DNA of 34,940 nucleotides from Chloroflexota bacterium (GCA_012522475.1 JAAYKH010000056.1:1-34940), one strand, 5' to 3'. Positions 8,581 through 17,087 are shown, numbered from the stretch's first letter. Program-made: numbers and translations. The notes: generated by a model not told the origin, from the sequence alone.

Positions 8581-8829
8581 GGTTCTCTCCTGGATAATTG
8601 CGATGATGGAACAATTATATAATGTCACGCTCGTCAAAACGGCATAGAAAATAGAGGTTGTGCCCAAGATTGATGTAGATAAGTAACCATTTTTGTGCTG
8701 TAATCCTCATAATTTTATTTTAGTGAATGGCGCGTTGTAGGGGGTGAATGCTTTTTGTTGCTTGATAGAAACAGATGTATAATCAATGCGTGTTTGAAAG
8801 TTGCATTCCCGATCAGCACCCGGGTGGTG
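8581..8829. other. Gene-free stretch
   Basis: No convincing gene is present between the methyltransferase remnant and the leader promoter. A TATAAT hexamer lies at 8778-8783 and a perfect 10-bp palindrome CACCCGGGTG near 8817-8826; neither has a clear partner feature. Base composition is AT-rich up to about 8790. Confidence 0.4.
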
Positions 8830-8835
8830 TATAAT
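8830..8835 (+). promoter_or_regulatory. Candidate -10 box for the leader and metal-transport operon
   Basis: A perfect TATAAT lies about 240 nt before the first start codon and just upstream of the structured leader. No good -35 box is found at 16-18 nt spacing, so the call rests on the hexamer and its position. Confidence 0.4.
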
Positions 8836-8841
8836 AAACAC

Positions 8842-9069
8842 ATCAAGATCAGTGAGTGTATGAACTTTTTACAATGATAGAAAACAGTGAATCAAGCACG
8901 TTAGACAGTGATAGTACCAGCGGCGACCAACGCCGGGTACATATACGGATCGCCAGATGCGAATGATTTAGGCTGTGCTCACCTCTTAATTACAGCAAGA
9001 GCCCGGTTTGCATCGGGCTCTTGTTTTTATCCGATCGCTGATTAAGAAATTTCGGAAAAGAGGTGCACA
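8842..9069 (+). ncRNA. Structured 5' leader, candidate metal-responsive attenuator or riboswitch
   Basis: The leader has several nested pairings. AGCAC (8895-8899) can close on GTGCT (8975-8979) as a basal stem. Inside it, GTACC/GGTAC (8914-8918, 8936-8940) and CGGCG/CGCCG (8921-8925, 8931-8935) form a strong hairpin interrupted only by an AG bulge. CACCTCTT (8980-8987) is a perfect 8-base complement of the ribosome-binding site AAGAGGTG (9058-9065). Its CTCTT part can instead pair with AAGAG (8997-9001), the 5' arm of the terminator. I could not match it to the M-box, yybP-ykoY or other metal riboswitch consensus sequences I know. Downstream genes encode an MgtE-N/CBS protein and an NRAMP transporter, so a divalent metal is the natural ligand guess. 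Confidence 0.55.
8997..9028 (+). terminator. Intrinsic terminator inside the leader
   Basis: AAGAGCCCG (8997-9005) pairs perfectly with CGGGCTCTT (9014-9022) around an 8-base loop, followed by GTTTTT. This strong rho-independent terminator sits 42 nt upstream of the start codon at 9070. Because no gene ends just before it, it is best explained as an attenuator of the downstream operon. Confidence 0.85.
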
Positions 9070-10329
9070 ATGATTTATGTCAGCCAATTGATTAACCAAT
9101 ATATTTGGGATGGCTATGGGGGCGTGATTGGACGCTTGGAAGATATCCTTGTCAATGGAACCGAGAAAAACTTGCCGCCGATTGTGGCGCTGGCTGTTAA
9201 GAAAAACCCCCTTGGGGTTGAACTGATTCCCGCTAGCCAGATTGCCAGCCTGTGGCCCAGTATGACGTTAAGAGTTGGTGTGGACCGCATCAAGCCCTAC
9301 CAACCGAGTGGGCATGAATTACTGCTTTTGGAACGGGTGCTGGATCAACAAATTGTGGATACCGAGGGAAAACGATTGGTACGGGTCAACGATCTGCAGA
9401 TTGCCAGGGCAGGCGATCAATTTATCCTCACCGGCGTAGATGTGAGCGGGGTGGGCCTCTTGCGCCGCCTGGGGCTGGAAAGAATCGGGCGTTCCATTGG
9501 AAATGTCCTCAAACGGCCGGCTCAAACTGCGGTTATCCCGTGGGAATTTGTCGCTTCGATTGAGCGTGATGACCCCCTGCGTCTGAGCGTCTCGCAGAAC
9601 AAACTGGTGAAAATGCCACCGGCTGACATTGCCGCCATCGTGGATGAACTGGACCGCCACACTTCGACAGCCCTGCTGGAGGGTTTTGACAATCAAGCCC
9701 TGGCAGACACTCTGGAAGAATCCTCCCCGGAACTGCAGATGAGCATCCTTTCGAGTATGCCGCCGGAACGGGCAGCCGATATCCTAGAGGAAATGGACCC
9801 GGATGAGGCAGCTGACCTGCTGGCCGATTTACCCGAAAAGACCAGTGAAGCCTTACTGGAGTTGATGGAATACGAGGATGCCGAGGAAGTGCGCACCTTG
9901 CTGACCTTCCCCGAGGATGCCGCCGGGGGCATTATGACCACTGAGTTTGCCTATGTTCCTGAAGACCTGAATGCCGGCGAAGCACTCGATTATTTACGCA
10001 CCTCTGAAGATGCGCAGGATGATGAAGGGATGCACTATGTTCATATCCTGGATGATGACCGACGCTTGCGCGGGGTGGTCACCCTGCGCGATCTGGTGAT
10101 GGCCAACCCAAACAGCGACTTGGAACAATGGGTGATTGCCGAAGAAGTAACTGTCGACCCTATGACGCCGCAAAAAGAAGTCGCGTACCTGATTGCCAAG
10201 TATGATTTGGCCTCGATCCCGGTGATCGATCCAGGGACCAGTGTCATGCTGGGGATTGTAACCGTTGACGATGCCATCGATATCGTCCTGCCTACGGCTT
10301 GGAAGAAACGCCTGCCCCGATTATTCTAA
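9070..10329 (+). CDS. PRC-barrel / MgtE-N / tandem CBS domain protein without membrane domain
   Basis: This is a 419-residue soluble protein with start ATG 9070 behind GAGGTG. Residues about 1-165 form two PRC-barrel-like beta units (GRLEDILVNG; GKRLVRVNDLQIA). Residues about 190-290 match the MgtE intracellular N domain, an acidic helical superhelix with repeats such as MPPERAADILEEMDPDEAADLLADLPE. Residues about 295-415 are two CBS motifs (FAYVPEDL...HYVHILDDDRRLRGVVTLRDL and ASIPVIDPGTSVMLGIVTVDDA). The channel-forming MgtE membrane domain is absent. In MgtE, the N and CBS domains sense Mg2+ and gate the pore. Here they probably regulate the NRAMP-family transporter encoded 22 nt downstream, an inference from gene order. 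Confidence 0.85.
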   Translation: MIYVSQLINQYIWDGYGGVIGRLEDILVNGTEKNLPPIVALAVKKNPLGVELIPASQIASLWPSMTLRVGVDRIKPYQPSGHELLLLERVLDQQIVDTEGKRLVRVNDLQIARAGDQFILTGVDVSGVGLLRRLGLERIGRSIGNVLKRPAQTAVIPWEFVASIERDDPLRLSVSQNKLVKMPPADIAAIVDELDRHTSTALLEGFDNQALADTLEESSPELQMSILSSMPPERAADILEEMDPDEAADLLADLPEKTSEALLELMEYEDAEEVRTLLTFPEDAAGGIMTTEFAYVPEDLNAGEALDYLRTSEDAQDDEGMHYVHILDDDRRLRGVVTLRDLVMANPNSDLEQWVIAEEVTVDPMTPQKEVAYLIAKYDLASIPVIDPGTSVMLGIVTVDDAIDIVLPTAWKKRLPRLF

Positions 10330-10351
10330 AAAGAAAACTAGGAGGGATTCA

Positions 10352-11608
10352 ATGCGGAAGAAATTCAAAGCTCCCCTGTGGTTACAAAAGATTGGCGTTT
10401 ATCTGGCTGTTCTCGGGCCCGGATTGATCACTGCCAGCGCTGATAACGACGCCCCGGGCATTGCCACCTATTCCATGGCTGGCTCGATTTATAATTATAA
10501 ATTTCTTTTCATCATCATGGCCGTGACTGTCGGCGAGGTCGTTATCCAGGAGATTGCCGCCCGTATGGGTGTGGTGACCGGCAAAGGAACAGCGGACCTG
10601 ATTCGTGAACGCTTCGGGGTGAAGATCACGGCCTTTACCATGTTTTCGCTGCTGCTGGCCAACCTGGGCACCACGGTTGCACAAATTGCGGGGGTGGCTG
10701 CCTCGGCAGAGCTGTTTGGTATCAGCCGCTATATTGCTGCACCGCTCGCAGCCATATTGGTGGGCCTGACCGTACTGCGCGGCTCTTATAAGCATATCGA
10801 GAAAATACTGTTAGCCCTGTCGCTGGTTGCCATCAGCTATATCATCACCGTGTTCATGATGAAACCGGACTGGGGAGAGGTGCTTCATGGCATGTTTGTC
10901 CCCCAATTCGAGCTGGAGCCAACCTTTATCCTGGCGGTATTGGCCACCATCGGGACGACCATCACCCCCTGGGGTATATTTTTCATGCAGTCCTCCGTGG
11001 CAGATAAAGGTCTGGCCCTCAAGGACTACCCTTATACAAAAATTGATGTAACTTTTGGCGCGGCCTGGGGCAACGTTATCTCGGCTTTTGTGGTCATTTC
11101 CACAGCGGTCACCCTATACGTGGCCGGCATCCCGGTGGAGACCGCAGAAGATGCCGCCCTGGCACAGGCGCCGCTGGCAGGAAATTCTGCCAAGATGTTG
11201 TTCTCGGCCGGGTTGTTGGGTGCCTCCCTGCTGGCACTTTCGGTACTACCGCTCTCGACCACCTATGCCTTCTGTGAGGCCTTTGGGTTTGAGCGTGGCT
11301 TGAACCGCCGCGTTAGGGAAGCCCCCGCGTTTTACGGCATTTTTGCAGGCATCATTGGCATCAGCGTGCTGATTGTGCTCATACCGGGCATTCCCTTGTT
11401 CCCGATTATGTGGCTTTCGCAAACATTGAACGCATTTTTCCTACCGGTGCTGCTATTTTTGGTATTGAAGCTTTCCAGCAGTGAAAAATTAATGGGCTCA
11501 TGGAAGAACAGCCGCCTTCAAAACATCCTGGCAGCTGGGTTGACGGTGTTCATTAGCCTGATAACGCTGACGTTATTTGTGACCATGTTTTGGAACCCAG
11601 CACTCTGA
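10352..11608 (+). CDS. NRAMP/SLC11-family divalent metal transporter with non-canonical metal site
   Basis: ATG 10352 is set by a perfect AGGAGG at 10340-10345; the longer open frame upstream overlaps the previous gene and is not coding. The 418-residue protein has about eleven hydrophobic helices in the NRAMP fold. The TM1 segment GPGLITASADNDAPG has DNDA (31-34) where manganese/iron transporters have DPGN. TM6 reads TPWG (205-208) where they have MPH, so the metal-binding methionine is missing. Such substitutions are known from NRAMP-related magnesium transporters (NRMTs). With an MgtE-N/CBS protein in the same operon, Mg2+ is the favoured substrate, by inference. A structured leader with a terminator lies upstream of the pair. 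Confidence 0.9.
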   Translation: MRKKFKAPLWLQKIGVYLAVLGPGLITASADNDAPGIATYSMAGSIYNYKFLFIIMAVTVGEVVIQEIAARMGVVTGKGTADLIRERFGVKITAFTMFSLLLANLGTTVAQIAGVAASAELFGISRYIAAPLAAILVGLTVLRGSYKHIEKILLALSLVAISYIITVFMMKPDWGEVLHGMFVPQFELEPTFILAVLATIGTTITPWGIFFMQSSVADKGLALKDYPYTKIDVTFGAAWGNVISAFVVISTAVTLYVAGIPVETAEDAALAQAPLAGNSAKMLFSAGLLGASLLALSVLPLSTTYAFCEAFGFERGLNRRVREAPAFYGIFAGIIGISVLIVLIPGIPLFPIMWLSQTLNAFFLPVLLFLVLKLSSSEKLMGSWKNSRLQNILAAGLTVFISLITLTLFVTMFWNPAL

Positions 11609-11621
11609 GTGGGGTGGCGCT

Positions 11622-11924
11622 TCACTCCGGAGGATTTTCATCGCGAGGGGCGGTTTCAGCGGGAGGGTGATACGAACGTAAATTCAGCCTGTATTCCACG
11701 CGGGCCAGGAGGATCCCCAGCCCGATTAGCGCTGCGGGCAAAAGTAAAATCCGGGTTCTGAACCGGTCGGTGATGAGCAACAGCCCAACCGCCGCGGCGA
11801 AAACCAGTATCCCGGAAATTAGGACAATGCGGAAAACTACGGCAAATAAGTGGGTGCTTGCGGCCAGACAAGCTTTCTGTCTGGTGCTATCTTCCCGCGA
11901 ATGTTGATCCTGCTCTGCCGTCAT
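11622..11924 (-). CDS. Small two-helix membrane protein, unknown function
   Basis: This is a 100-residue protein with a charged N-terminus (about 1-22), two hydrophobic segments (about 26-50, VFRIVLISGILVFAAAVGLL, and 58-73, ILLLPAALIGLGILLA), and a hydrophilic, proline-rich tail. I recognise no family. It lies 24 nt after the prolyl oligopeptidase gene on the same strand and is probably the last gene of that operon. Its 3' end is 13 nt from the convergent transporter gene. The SD is weak. Confidence 0.6.
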   Translation of the reverse strand: MTAEQDQHSREDSTRQKACLAASTHLFAVVFRIVLISGILVFAAAVGLLLITDRFRTRILLLPAALIGLGILLARVEYRLNLRSYHPPAETAPRDENPPE

Positions 11925-11948
11925 ATATCACACTTCAGATTTAAGCGA

Positions 11949-13997
11949 TCAGTGACCCTGCATGTGCATACGCGCGAAGGTCCACATATCCGTAAACTCT
12001 TCAATCAGTTTGGCTGTGGGCTTACCAACCCCGTGCCCAGCGCGGGTTTCAATGCGAATCAGCATCGGGGCCTCGCCTGCCTGGGCTTTTTGCAGGGCAG
12101 CAGTAAATTTAAAGCTGTGTCCAGGGAAAACCCGGTCGTCATGATCGCCTGTCAGAACCATGGTGGGTGGGTAGGCCGCGCCGGTCTTGATGTTGTGATA
12201 AGGCGAATAAGCCAACAAGGTGGCAAACTCGTCCGGGTCATCAGGGGAGCCATAATCTGAAGTCCAGGCCCAGCCAATCGTAAATTTGTGGAAGCGGAGC
12301 ATATCCAGCACCCCTACATTGGGCAAGCACACGCCGAACAGGTCAGGACGCTGGGTCAGGCAGGTCCCCACCAGCAGACCACCGTTGCTGCGACCGCCAA
12401 TCACCAGTTTCGGGGTGGCGGTGTAGCCTTCATGAATCAGGTATTCTGCTGCGGCAATGAAATCATCAAAGACATTCTGTTTGTTCGCTTTCATGCCGCC
12501 TTCGTGCCATTCACGACCATATTCACCGCCGCCGCGCAGGTGCGCCTGGGCGTAGATCCCGCCCATTTCCATCCACACCAGGTTGGGTACGCTGAAACTG
12601 ACCGGCACCGAGATATTAAAACCACCGTAACCATATAAATAGGTAGGAATTTCGCCGTTCACCTGTAAATCAGCTCGATGGGTGATGAAGAGGGGCACCT
12701 GTGTGCCATCTTTGCTGGTATAGAAGACCTGTTTGGTAAGATAGTCTTCTGGATTGAAAGCCAGATCTGGTGCGCGAAAGACGGTGACAGTGCGAGTCTG
12801 AACATCGAGGCGGTAAACCGTGCCGGGTGTGGTAAAACCGGTGAATTTGTAAAAAGTTTCAGGGTCATCACTGTGCCCGCTAAACCCCATCACAGTGCCG
12901 ATATCCGGCAGCGAAAGTTCGCCATCGGGTGAGCCATCGGGGGTGAAAAAGCGCGCCTGATGCGCCGCATGATGAAGGTAGGTGCACACAAAACGGCCAC
13001 CCACAAAATCAACGTCTTCGAGTTTGTCTTCGTTTGCGGGGATGATGGTTTCCCAATTAACAGCCGCCGGGTTATCAATATCAACGGCGATGACGCGATT
13101 CAGGGGGGCATCCAGATCGGTTTTGAAGAAGAAACGCCGATCATCGTTCCATACCAACGCATACGCCGCGTCGAAATCGGTCAATAAATCCATGACTTCA
13201 GCCTGGGGGTCTTCCAGGTCGAGATAAAAGACGCCATTCTCCTCGGCAGTACCCTGCGAGGCGTAGATTATCAGGTAGCGTCCGTCCTCGGTCACCTGGC
13301 CATAAAAGCCCCATTTTTTGTGATCCGGGCGTTCATAGATCAGACGGTCAGCAGATTGCGGGGTTCCCAGGCGGTGATAGTATAGTTTTTGGTAATAATT
13401 AGCGGTTTTGAGGGCATCACCTTCCGGGGCATCGTAACGGCTGTAGAAGAATCCGGTGTTGTTTTTATCCCAGCTCGCCCCTGAAAACTTAACCCATTCG
13501 ATCTTGTCAGATAAGTCCTGTCCGTCATCCACGCGGCGGACGTACCAGGTCTGCCAGTCGGAGCCCGCATCTGAAAGGCCGTAAGCCAGCAGGCGTCCAT
13601 CGCGGCTGATGGCGGCACCGCTCAGGGCGATGGTACCGTCTTCCGAGAGGGTGTTTGGATCGAGTAAAACCTTTGGCTCATCCTTCAGGTTTTCTATCCA
13701 ATACAAGATGTCCTGGTTGAGTAAACCGGTGTTATAGGTGAAAAAATAACGCCCACCGCGCTTGATCGGCGGTGAATACTTCTCATAGTCCCATAATTCG
13801 AGCATACGCGCTTGAATCTTCTTTCTCAGCGGAGAAGTCTCGAGGAAGCCATTTGTTAATCGGTTTTGAGCTTCAATCCAGGCTTGAATTTCATCGGATT
13901 CCAGGTCTTCCATCCAACGATAAGGGTCTGGGATTCTGTGACCGTGGATTTCTTCGACCAGGCTTTGTGTGCGCGTTTCAGGGTAGGTGATGGGCAT
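11949..13997 (-). CDS. Prolyl oligopeptidase (S9A family serine peptidase)
   Basis: At 682 residues this matches prolyl oligopeptidases, which cleave short peptides after proline. The N-terminus (TQSLVEEIHGHRIPDPYRWMEDLES) is family-typical, followed by a seven-bladed propeller (about 75-420) and an alpha/beta-hydrolase domain. The triad is visible as GGRSNGG with Ser537, the Asp in TGDHDDRVFPG and the His in RAGHGVGKP. There is no signal peptide, so it is cytosolic. Start ATG 13997 has GGAGA seven bases upstream. It lies 21 nt after the exonuclease gene and 24 nt before a small membrane-protein gene, all on one strand. Confidence 0.95.
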   Translation of the reverse strand: MPITYPETRTQSLVEEIHGHRIPDPYRWMEDLESDEIQAWIEAQNRLTNGFLETSPLRKKIQARMLELWDYEKYSPPIKRGGRYFFTYNTGLLNQDILYWIENLKDEPKVLLDPNTLSEDGTIALSGAAISRDGRLLAYGLSDAGSDWQTWYVRRVDDGQDLSDKIEWVKFSGASWDKNNTGFFYSRYDAPEGDALKTANYYQKLYYHRLGTPQSADRLIYERPDHKKWGFYGQVTEDGRYLIIYASQGTAEENGVFYLDLEDPQAEVMDLLTDFDAAYALVWNDDRRFFFKTDLDAPLNRVIAVDIDNPAAVNWETIIPANEDKLEDVDFVGGRFVCTYLHHAAHQARFFTPDGSPDGELSLPDIGTVMGFSGHSDDPETFYKFTGFTTPGTVYRLDVQTRTVTVFRAPDLAFNPEDYLTKQVFYTSKDGTQVPLFITHRADLQVNGEIPTYLYGYGGFNISVPVSFSVPNLVWMEMGGIYAQAHLRGGGEYGREWHEGGMKANKQNVFDDFIAAAEYLIHEGYTATPKLVIGGRSNGGLLVGTCLTQRPDLFGVCLPNVGVLDMLRFHKFTIGWAWTSDYGSPDDPDEFATLLAYSPYHNIKTGAAYPPTMVLTGDHDDRVFPGHSFKFTAALQKAQAGEAPMLIRIETRAGHGVGKPTAKLIEEFTDMWTFARMHMQGH

Positions 13998-14018
13998 GAT
14001 AGTGTCTCCTAAGATTAA

Positions 14019-14591
14019 TTAAGATGTGTAATTGGCGATATGATTGAACAGGGCGGCGGTTATCTTGGCATCATCCACAGCCCGATGCGAGTTGGGCAGC
14101 GGGATGCCAGAATCTGCACCGGCAGCTTCCAGTTTATGAAAACGATAACTGTTGCCATGTGGGGTGACCTGACCGTAGAAGGCGGAATACAGCTTCATCA
14201 CACAGAAAAATAACTGGTCATCCAGGGGCCAATGCTGCCAGTAACGGGCATGGGTTTGCTTCAACATCCGCAAGTCAAAATCGGCGTTGTAAGTGCCGAT
14301 AAAACGACCGGCCAGCACCTGTTGCAAACCCTCCCAAGCCTCGAGCCAGCTGGGCGCATTGGCAACCATAGCGTCTCTGATCCCGTGAACGGCGATAGAC
14401 TCTGCTGGGATGGGTATGGGGGGCTTGACCAGGGTCTCATACAGAGTGTTCCCGCTTAGATCGACCACGCCCACTTCGATGATGACATCCTGGGGCGAAA
14501 AGCCGGTGGTTTCCGTATCAAGAAAGATGGGGTTGTAGGCCAGGACTTGCCGGGCGCGCTGGATTACTTTTGGGTTGGCAAGTGGGTACAT
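14019..14591 (-). CDS. DEDDh 3'-5' exonuclease (DnaQ/RNase T superfamily)
   Basis: This 190-residue single-domain exonuclease has all the acidic residues: DTETTG (Asp25, Glu27), NADFD (Asp104), and HRAVDDA (His169, Asp174), which makes it a DEDDh enzyme. It hydrolyses nucleotides from a 3' end with two metal ions. It has no polymerase, BRCT or UvrC domain, so it is not recognisably the replicative proofreading subunit; roles in DNA repair or RNA trimming are open. An AAGG precedes ATG 14591 at a usable distance. It is the first gene of a minus-strand trio with prolyl oligopeptidase and a membrane protein; a functional link is not obvious. Confidence 0.88.
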   Translation of the reverse strand: MYPLANPKVIQRARQVLAYNPIFLDTETTGFSPQDVIIEVGVVDLSGNTLYETLVKPPIPIPAESIAVHGIRDAMVANAPSWLEAWEGLQQVLAGRFIGTYNADFDLRMLKQTHARYWQHWPLDDQLFFCVMKLYSAFYGQVTPHGNSYRFHKLEAAGADSGIPLPNSHRAVDDAKITAALFNHIANYTS

Positions 14592-14866
14592 AAAAATGCC
14601 TTTTTAAATGCAATTGATCATCAAAGTCTACCACTTTAAAGGCGGCCCTTCAAAGCGTTGAATAGTTAAACCACATAAAAAGTAACAAAAATATAAAATG
14701 TTTTCCTTGTTCTGTGTACGCTTTGCGGTTTTTTTTAAAATACAAGCATCCATCAGTTGAAAACACACTGGGCGCTGACCGTACTGGTGTTTTATCGATC
14801 TGTCATCCCGGGGCAGTTTTTGGGTATAATTTCGTTGTTCTTGAAATCACTGGATGATTGGCAAAT

Positions 14867-15931
14867 ATGTCTGAAAAAAACCCCACTGGCCGTCAGATTC
14901 GCTTAACCTCGCTTTCCTCCTGCGCAGGTTGAGCATCCAAACTGCACGCGGATGTGCTGGCGCAGGTTCTGCAGCCACTTTCGAACATTTTCATACCTGG
15001 GCAATACCCCGATTTGTTGATTGGCTTGGATACCCCCGACGATGCTGCGGTTTGGCGTCTGGACAACGGTCGGGTGCTGGTAATTACTACGGATTTTTTC
15101 ACGCCCGTGGTGGATGACCCTTATGATTACGGCGCGATTGCAGCCGCCAACAGCCTTTCTGACGTCTACGCTATGGGTGCCACGCCTTTCCTGACTTTGA
15201 CCGTGGCTGCGCTGCCGCCCGACCTGGATGTGAGCATTTCGCAGGCGATCATGCGCGGCCTGGCGGAAAAAACCGTTGAAGCAGGGGCGGTGATTGCGGG
15301 CGGGCACACAATCACTGACAAAGAACCCAAGATCGGCCTGATAGCCCTGGGCTTTGCCAACGAAGAGGCACTTTTACGAAAGGACACACTACAAGTTGGC
15401 GATTACCTGGTATTGACCAAACCCCTCGGTTTCGGGGTGACCACTACTGCTATCAAACAAGATCAGGCCTCAGAAGAGGATGTAACCGAAGTGGTCAGCT
15501 GGATGACGCGCCTGAACCGGGATGCCGCTCGGCTGGCCGTCCAATGCAAACTGCGTGCGGCCACCGATATCACGGGTTTCAGCTTCCTGGGGCATGCCTG
15601 GGAGATGGCCAAAGCTGCAAATGTCGGTTTGCGGATCAATTACAGTGCGGTACCTTTTATCTCCCCTGCAAAAGAACATGCCCGCGCCTGGCGTTTCCCA
15701 GGTGGTGCTTTTGATAATCAGCTGTATTACCGTGAAAATGTATCTTTCGATCCTCTGATCACTGAAGAGGAACAAATGCTGCTATTTGACCCCCAAACTA
15801 GCGGTGGTTTACTGCTGGGCGTTCCGCGGGAGACCGTGGATGAATTCATGGCTGCTGCCCAAGATACTCAACAACCAGCCTGGTTGGTGGGCGAGGTCAT
15901 CGCGGGTCAGCGGATTGAAGTTGTTCATTAA
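14867..15931 (+). CDS. selD: Selenide, water dikinase with selenocysteine (UGA) at the catalytic position
   Basis: SelD makes selenophosphate from selenide and ATP, the selenium donor for Sec-tRNA. The real start is ATG 14867: the frame reads LTSLSSCAG, then UGA at 14930-14932 (codon 22), then ASKLHADVLAQVL. This aligns with the family N-terminus, where the catalytic Cys or Sec is followed three residues later by an essential Lys (here Lys25). The full product is 354 residues including Sec. Later motifs fit SelD: DDAAVW, TTDFFTPVVDDPYDYGAIAA, NSLSDVYAMGATP, and DPQTSGGLL near the end. Calling the gene from ATG 14954 would lose the catalytic region. The organism should therefore also have selA, selB and selC elsewhere. 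A TATAAT at 14825-14830 may be its -10 box. Confidence 0.93.
14930..14957 (+). promoter_or_regulatory. Sec UGA codon with candidate bacterial SECIS hairpin
   Basis: Directly after the UGA (14930-14932), GCAC (14944-14947) and GTGC (14954-14957) form a stem around the 6-base loop GCGGAT. The loop begins 16 nt after the UGA and starts with G, which meets the bacterial SECIS rules for SelB binding. The stem is short, so the prediction rests mainly on its position. Confidence 0.6.
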
Positions 15932-15963
15932 GCAGCTAAAGCGCGCTTGAGATTAGGACCATT

Positions 15964-17049
15964 TTGAGTAGAATCCTCTCACCCATGAAACCAAAGCCAG
16001 GATCCTTTTCCAACTGCAGATCAAATAAAGCCAATTCGGGTCAGTTTCAGCATCACCTTCTGATGTTTGTGATGCTGGTCAGCTTGGTTGTACTTGTTTT
16101 TGGCACACCTGAACCTGCTCATGCTCAGGCGGGTACGCCCAATGAAGTGTTGGCAGAGATCAACGGCCTGCGTATTGCCAATGGGCTGGAGCCCCTGGTG
16201 GAAAATTTGTATTTAACCCTGGCCGCTCAAAACCATGCTGATTGGATCGCAGCAACCCGGCAGGGCGGGCACACCGGCGCGGGTGGCAGCACGCCAGCCG
16301 ATCGAGCGCTTGCCGTTGGCTATGGTGGCGGCGCCAGAGTCAGCGTCACCGAGAACTGGGCGCGCGGCCCAGGTCTCGACGCGCATAGCTGTGTCTATGA
16401 CTCGTGGGCGCCCTCATCAGCGCATATCAATAACATGCTCACCACATGGCACAATGAATTTGGTGCTGGCGTGGCGCTGGACAGCCAAGGGATGACGGTT
16501 TATGTGGTGAAATTTGGTCACGAGCTTGGCGGCAGTACCCCCTCACAACCCACCACGGTACCCAGCGGACCGGCCAGTACCCCCGCCACCCCCGCACCTC
16601 TGGTTCAACCGATTGCTACAGCGAAGCCCAACACAGATGATTCGGTGATCCACGTGGTGCAATTCGGCCAAACCCTGTGGGGGATTGCCGAGGCTTATCA
16701 GATCAATATGGTCACCTTGCTGGAACAAAACTATCTCACCGAGGATTCAGCCATCTATGTAAATCAGGAACTCTTGATCGTACCTGCCCGTGTTGAGAAT
16801 AAAAAAGACGCCGACGTCACTCGCACACCCACCGAAGTGGCCACCCCGACGTCAACGTCTACAGCCACACGCACGCCCTGGCCGACCCGGACGGCGATCA
16901 GTGTTACCCCCACTCCGGAGTCCAACCAGCCGGGAGAATTTTTTATAAATGTCTTTCGAAAAGATACATTGGGGGTAGGCATCGGCCTTGTGACGGTGAG
17001 CTTATTTGGGATCGCGCTGCTGTGGTTTACGTCGTCGCGGCTGAAGTAA
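15964..17049 (+). CDS. Secreted CAP (SCP/PR-1) domain protein with LysM and C-terminal membrane anchor
   Basis: The TTG start at 15964 has AGGA six bases upstream; ATG 15985 is the alternative. The 361-residue protein has a signal peptide (hydrophobic about 32-47, cleavage near AHAQA at 55). A CAP domain follows (about 58-190, with QNHADWIAA, GHTGAGG, SVTENWA, SWAPSSAHINNML and YVVKFGHE). After a Pro/Thr/Ser linker comes a LysM module (about 229-277, HVVQFGQTLWGIAEAYQINMVTLLEQN), a second Thr/Pro-rich linker and one C-terminal helix (about 337-356). LysM suggests attachment to cell-wall glycan; bacterial CAP proteins have no single known activity. It follows selD by 32 nt, probably in one transcript, though no selenium link is visible. 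Confidence 0.88.
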   Translation: MSRILSPMKPKPGSFSNCRSNKANSGQFQHHLLMFVMLVSLVVLVFGTPEPAHAQAGTPNEVLAEINGLRIANGLEPLVENLYLTLAAQNHADWIAATRQGGHTGAGGSTPADRALAVGYGGGARVSVTENWARGPGLDAHSCVYDSWAPSSAHINNMLTTWHNEFGAGVALDSQGMTVYVVKFGHELGGSTPSQPTTVPSGPASTPATPAPLVQPIATAKPNTDDSVIHVVQFGQTLWGIAEAYQINMVTLLEQNYLTEDSAIYVNQELLIVPARVENKKDADVTRTPTEVATPTSTSTATRTPWPTRTAISVTPTPESNQPGEFFINVFRKDTLGVGIGLVTVSLFGIALLWFTSSRLK

Positions 17050-17087
17050 GCTGGTAGGGGATGGGGACGGAGTACTTTTAGGCGGCC

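Noticed and set aside
8316-8597. 93-codon plus-strand open frame
   Set aside because: The translation looks non-coding, has no SD, and is antisense to a fragment with clear methyltransferase similarity.
8842-9069. Known M-box or yybP-ykoY riboswitch
   Set aside because: The conserved sequence blocks of those families, as far as I can recall them, are not present; only the general attenuator layout is shared.
14954-15931. SelD starting at the internal ATG 14954
   Set aside because: It would omit the catalytic Sec/Cys and essential Lys; the frame upstream of the UGA matches the family N-terminus.
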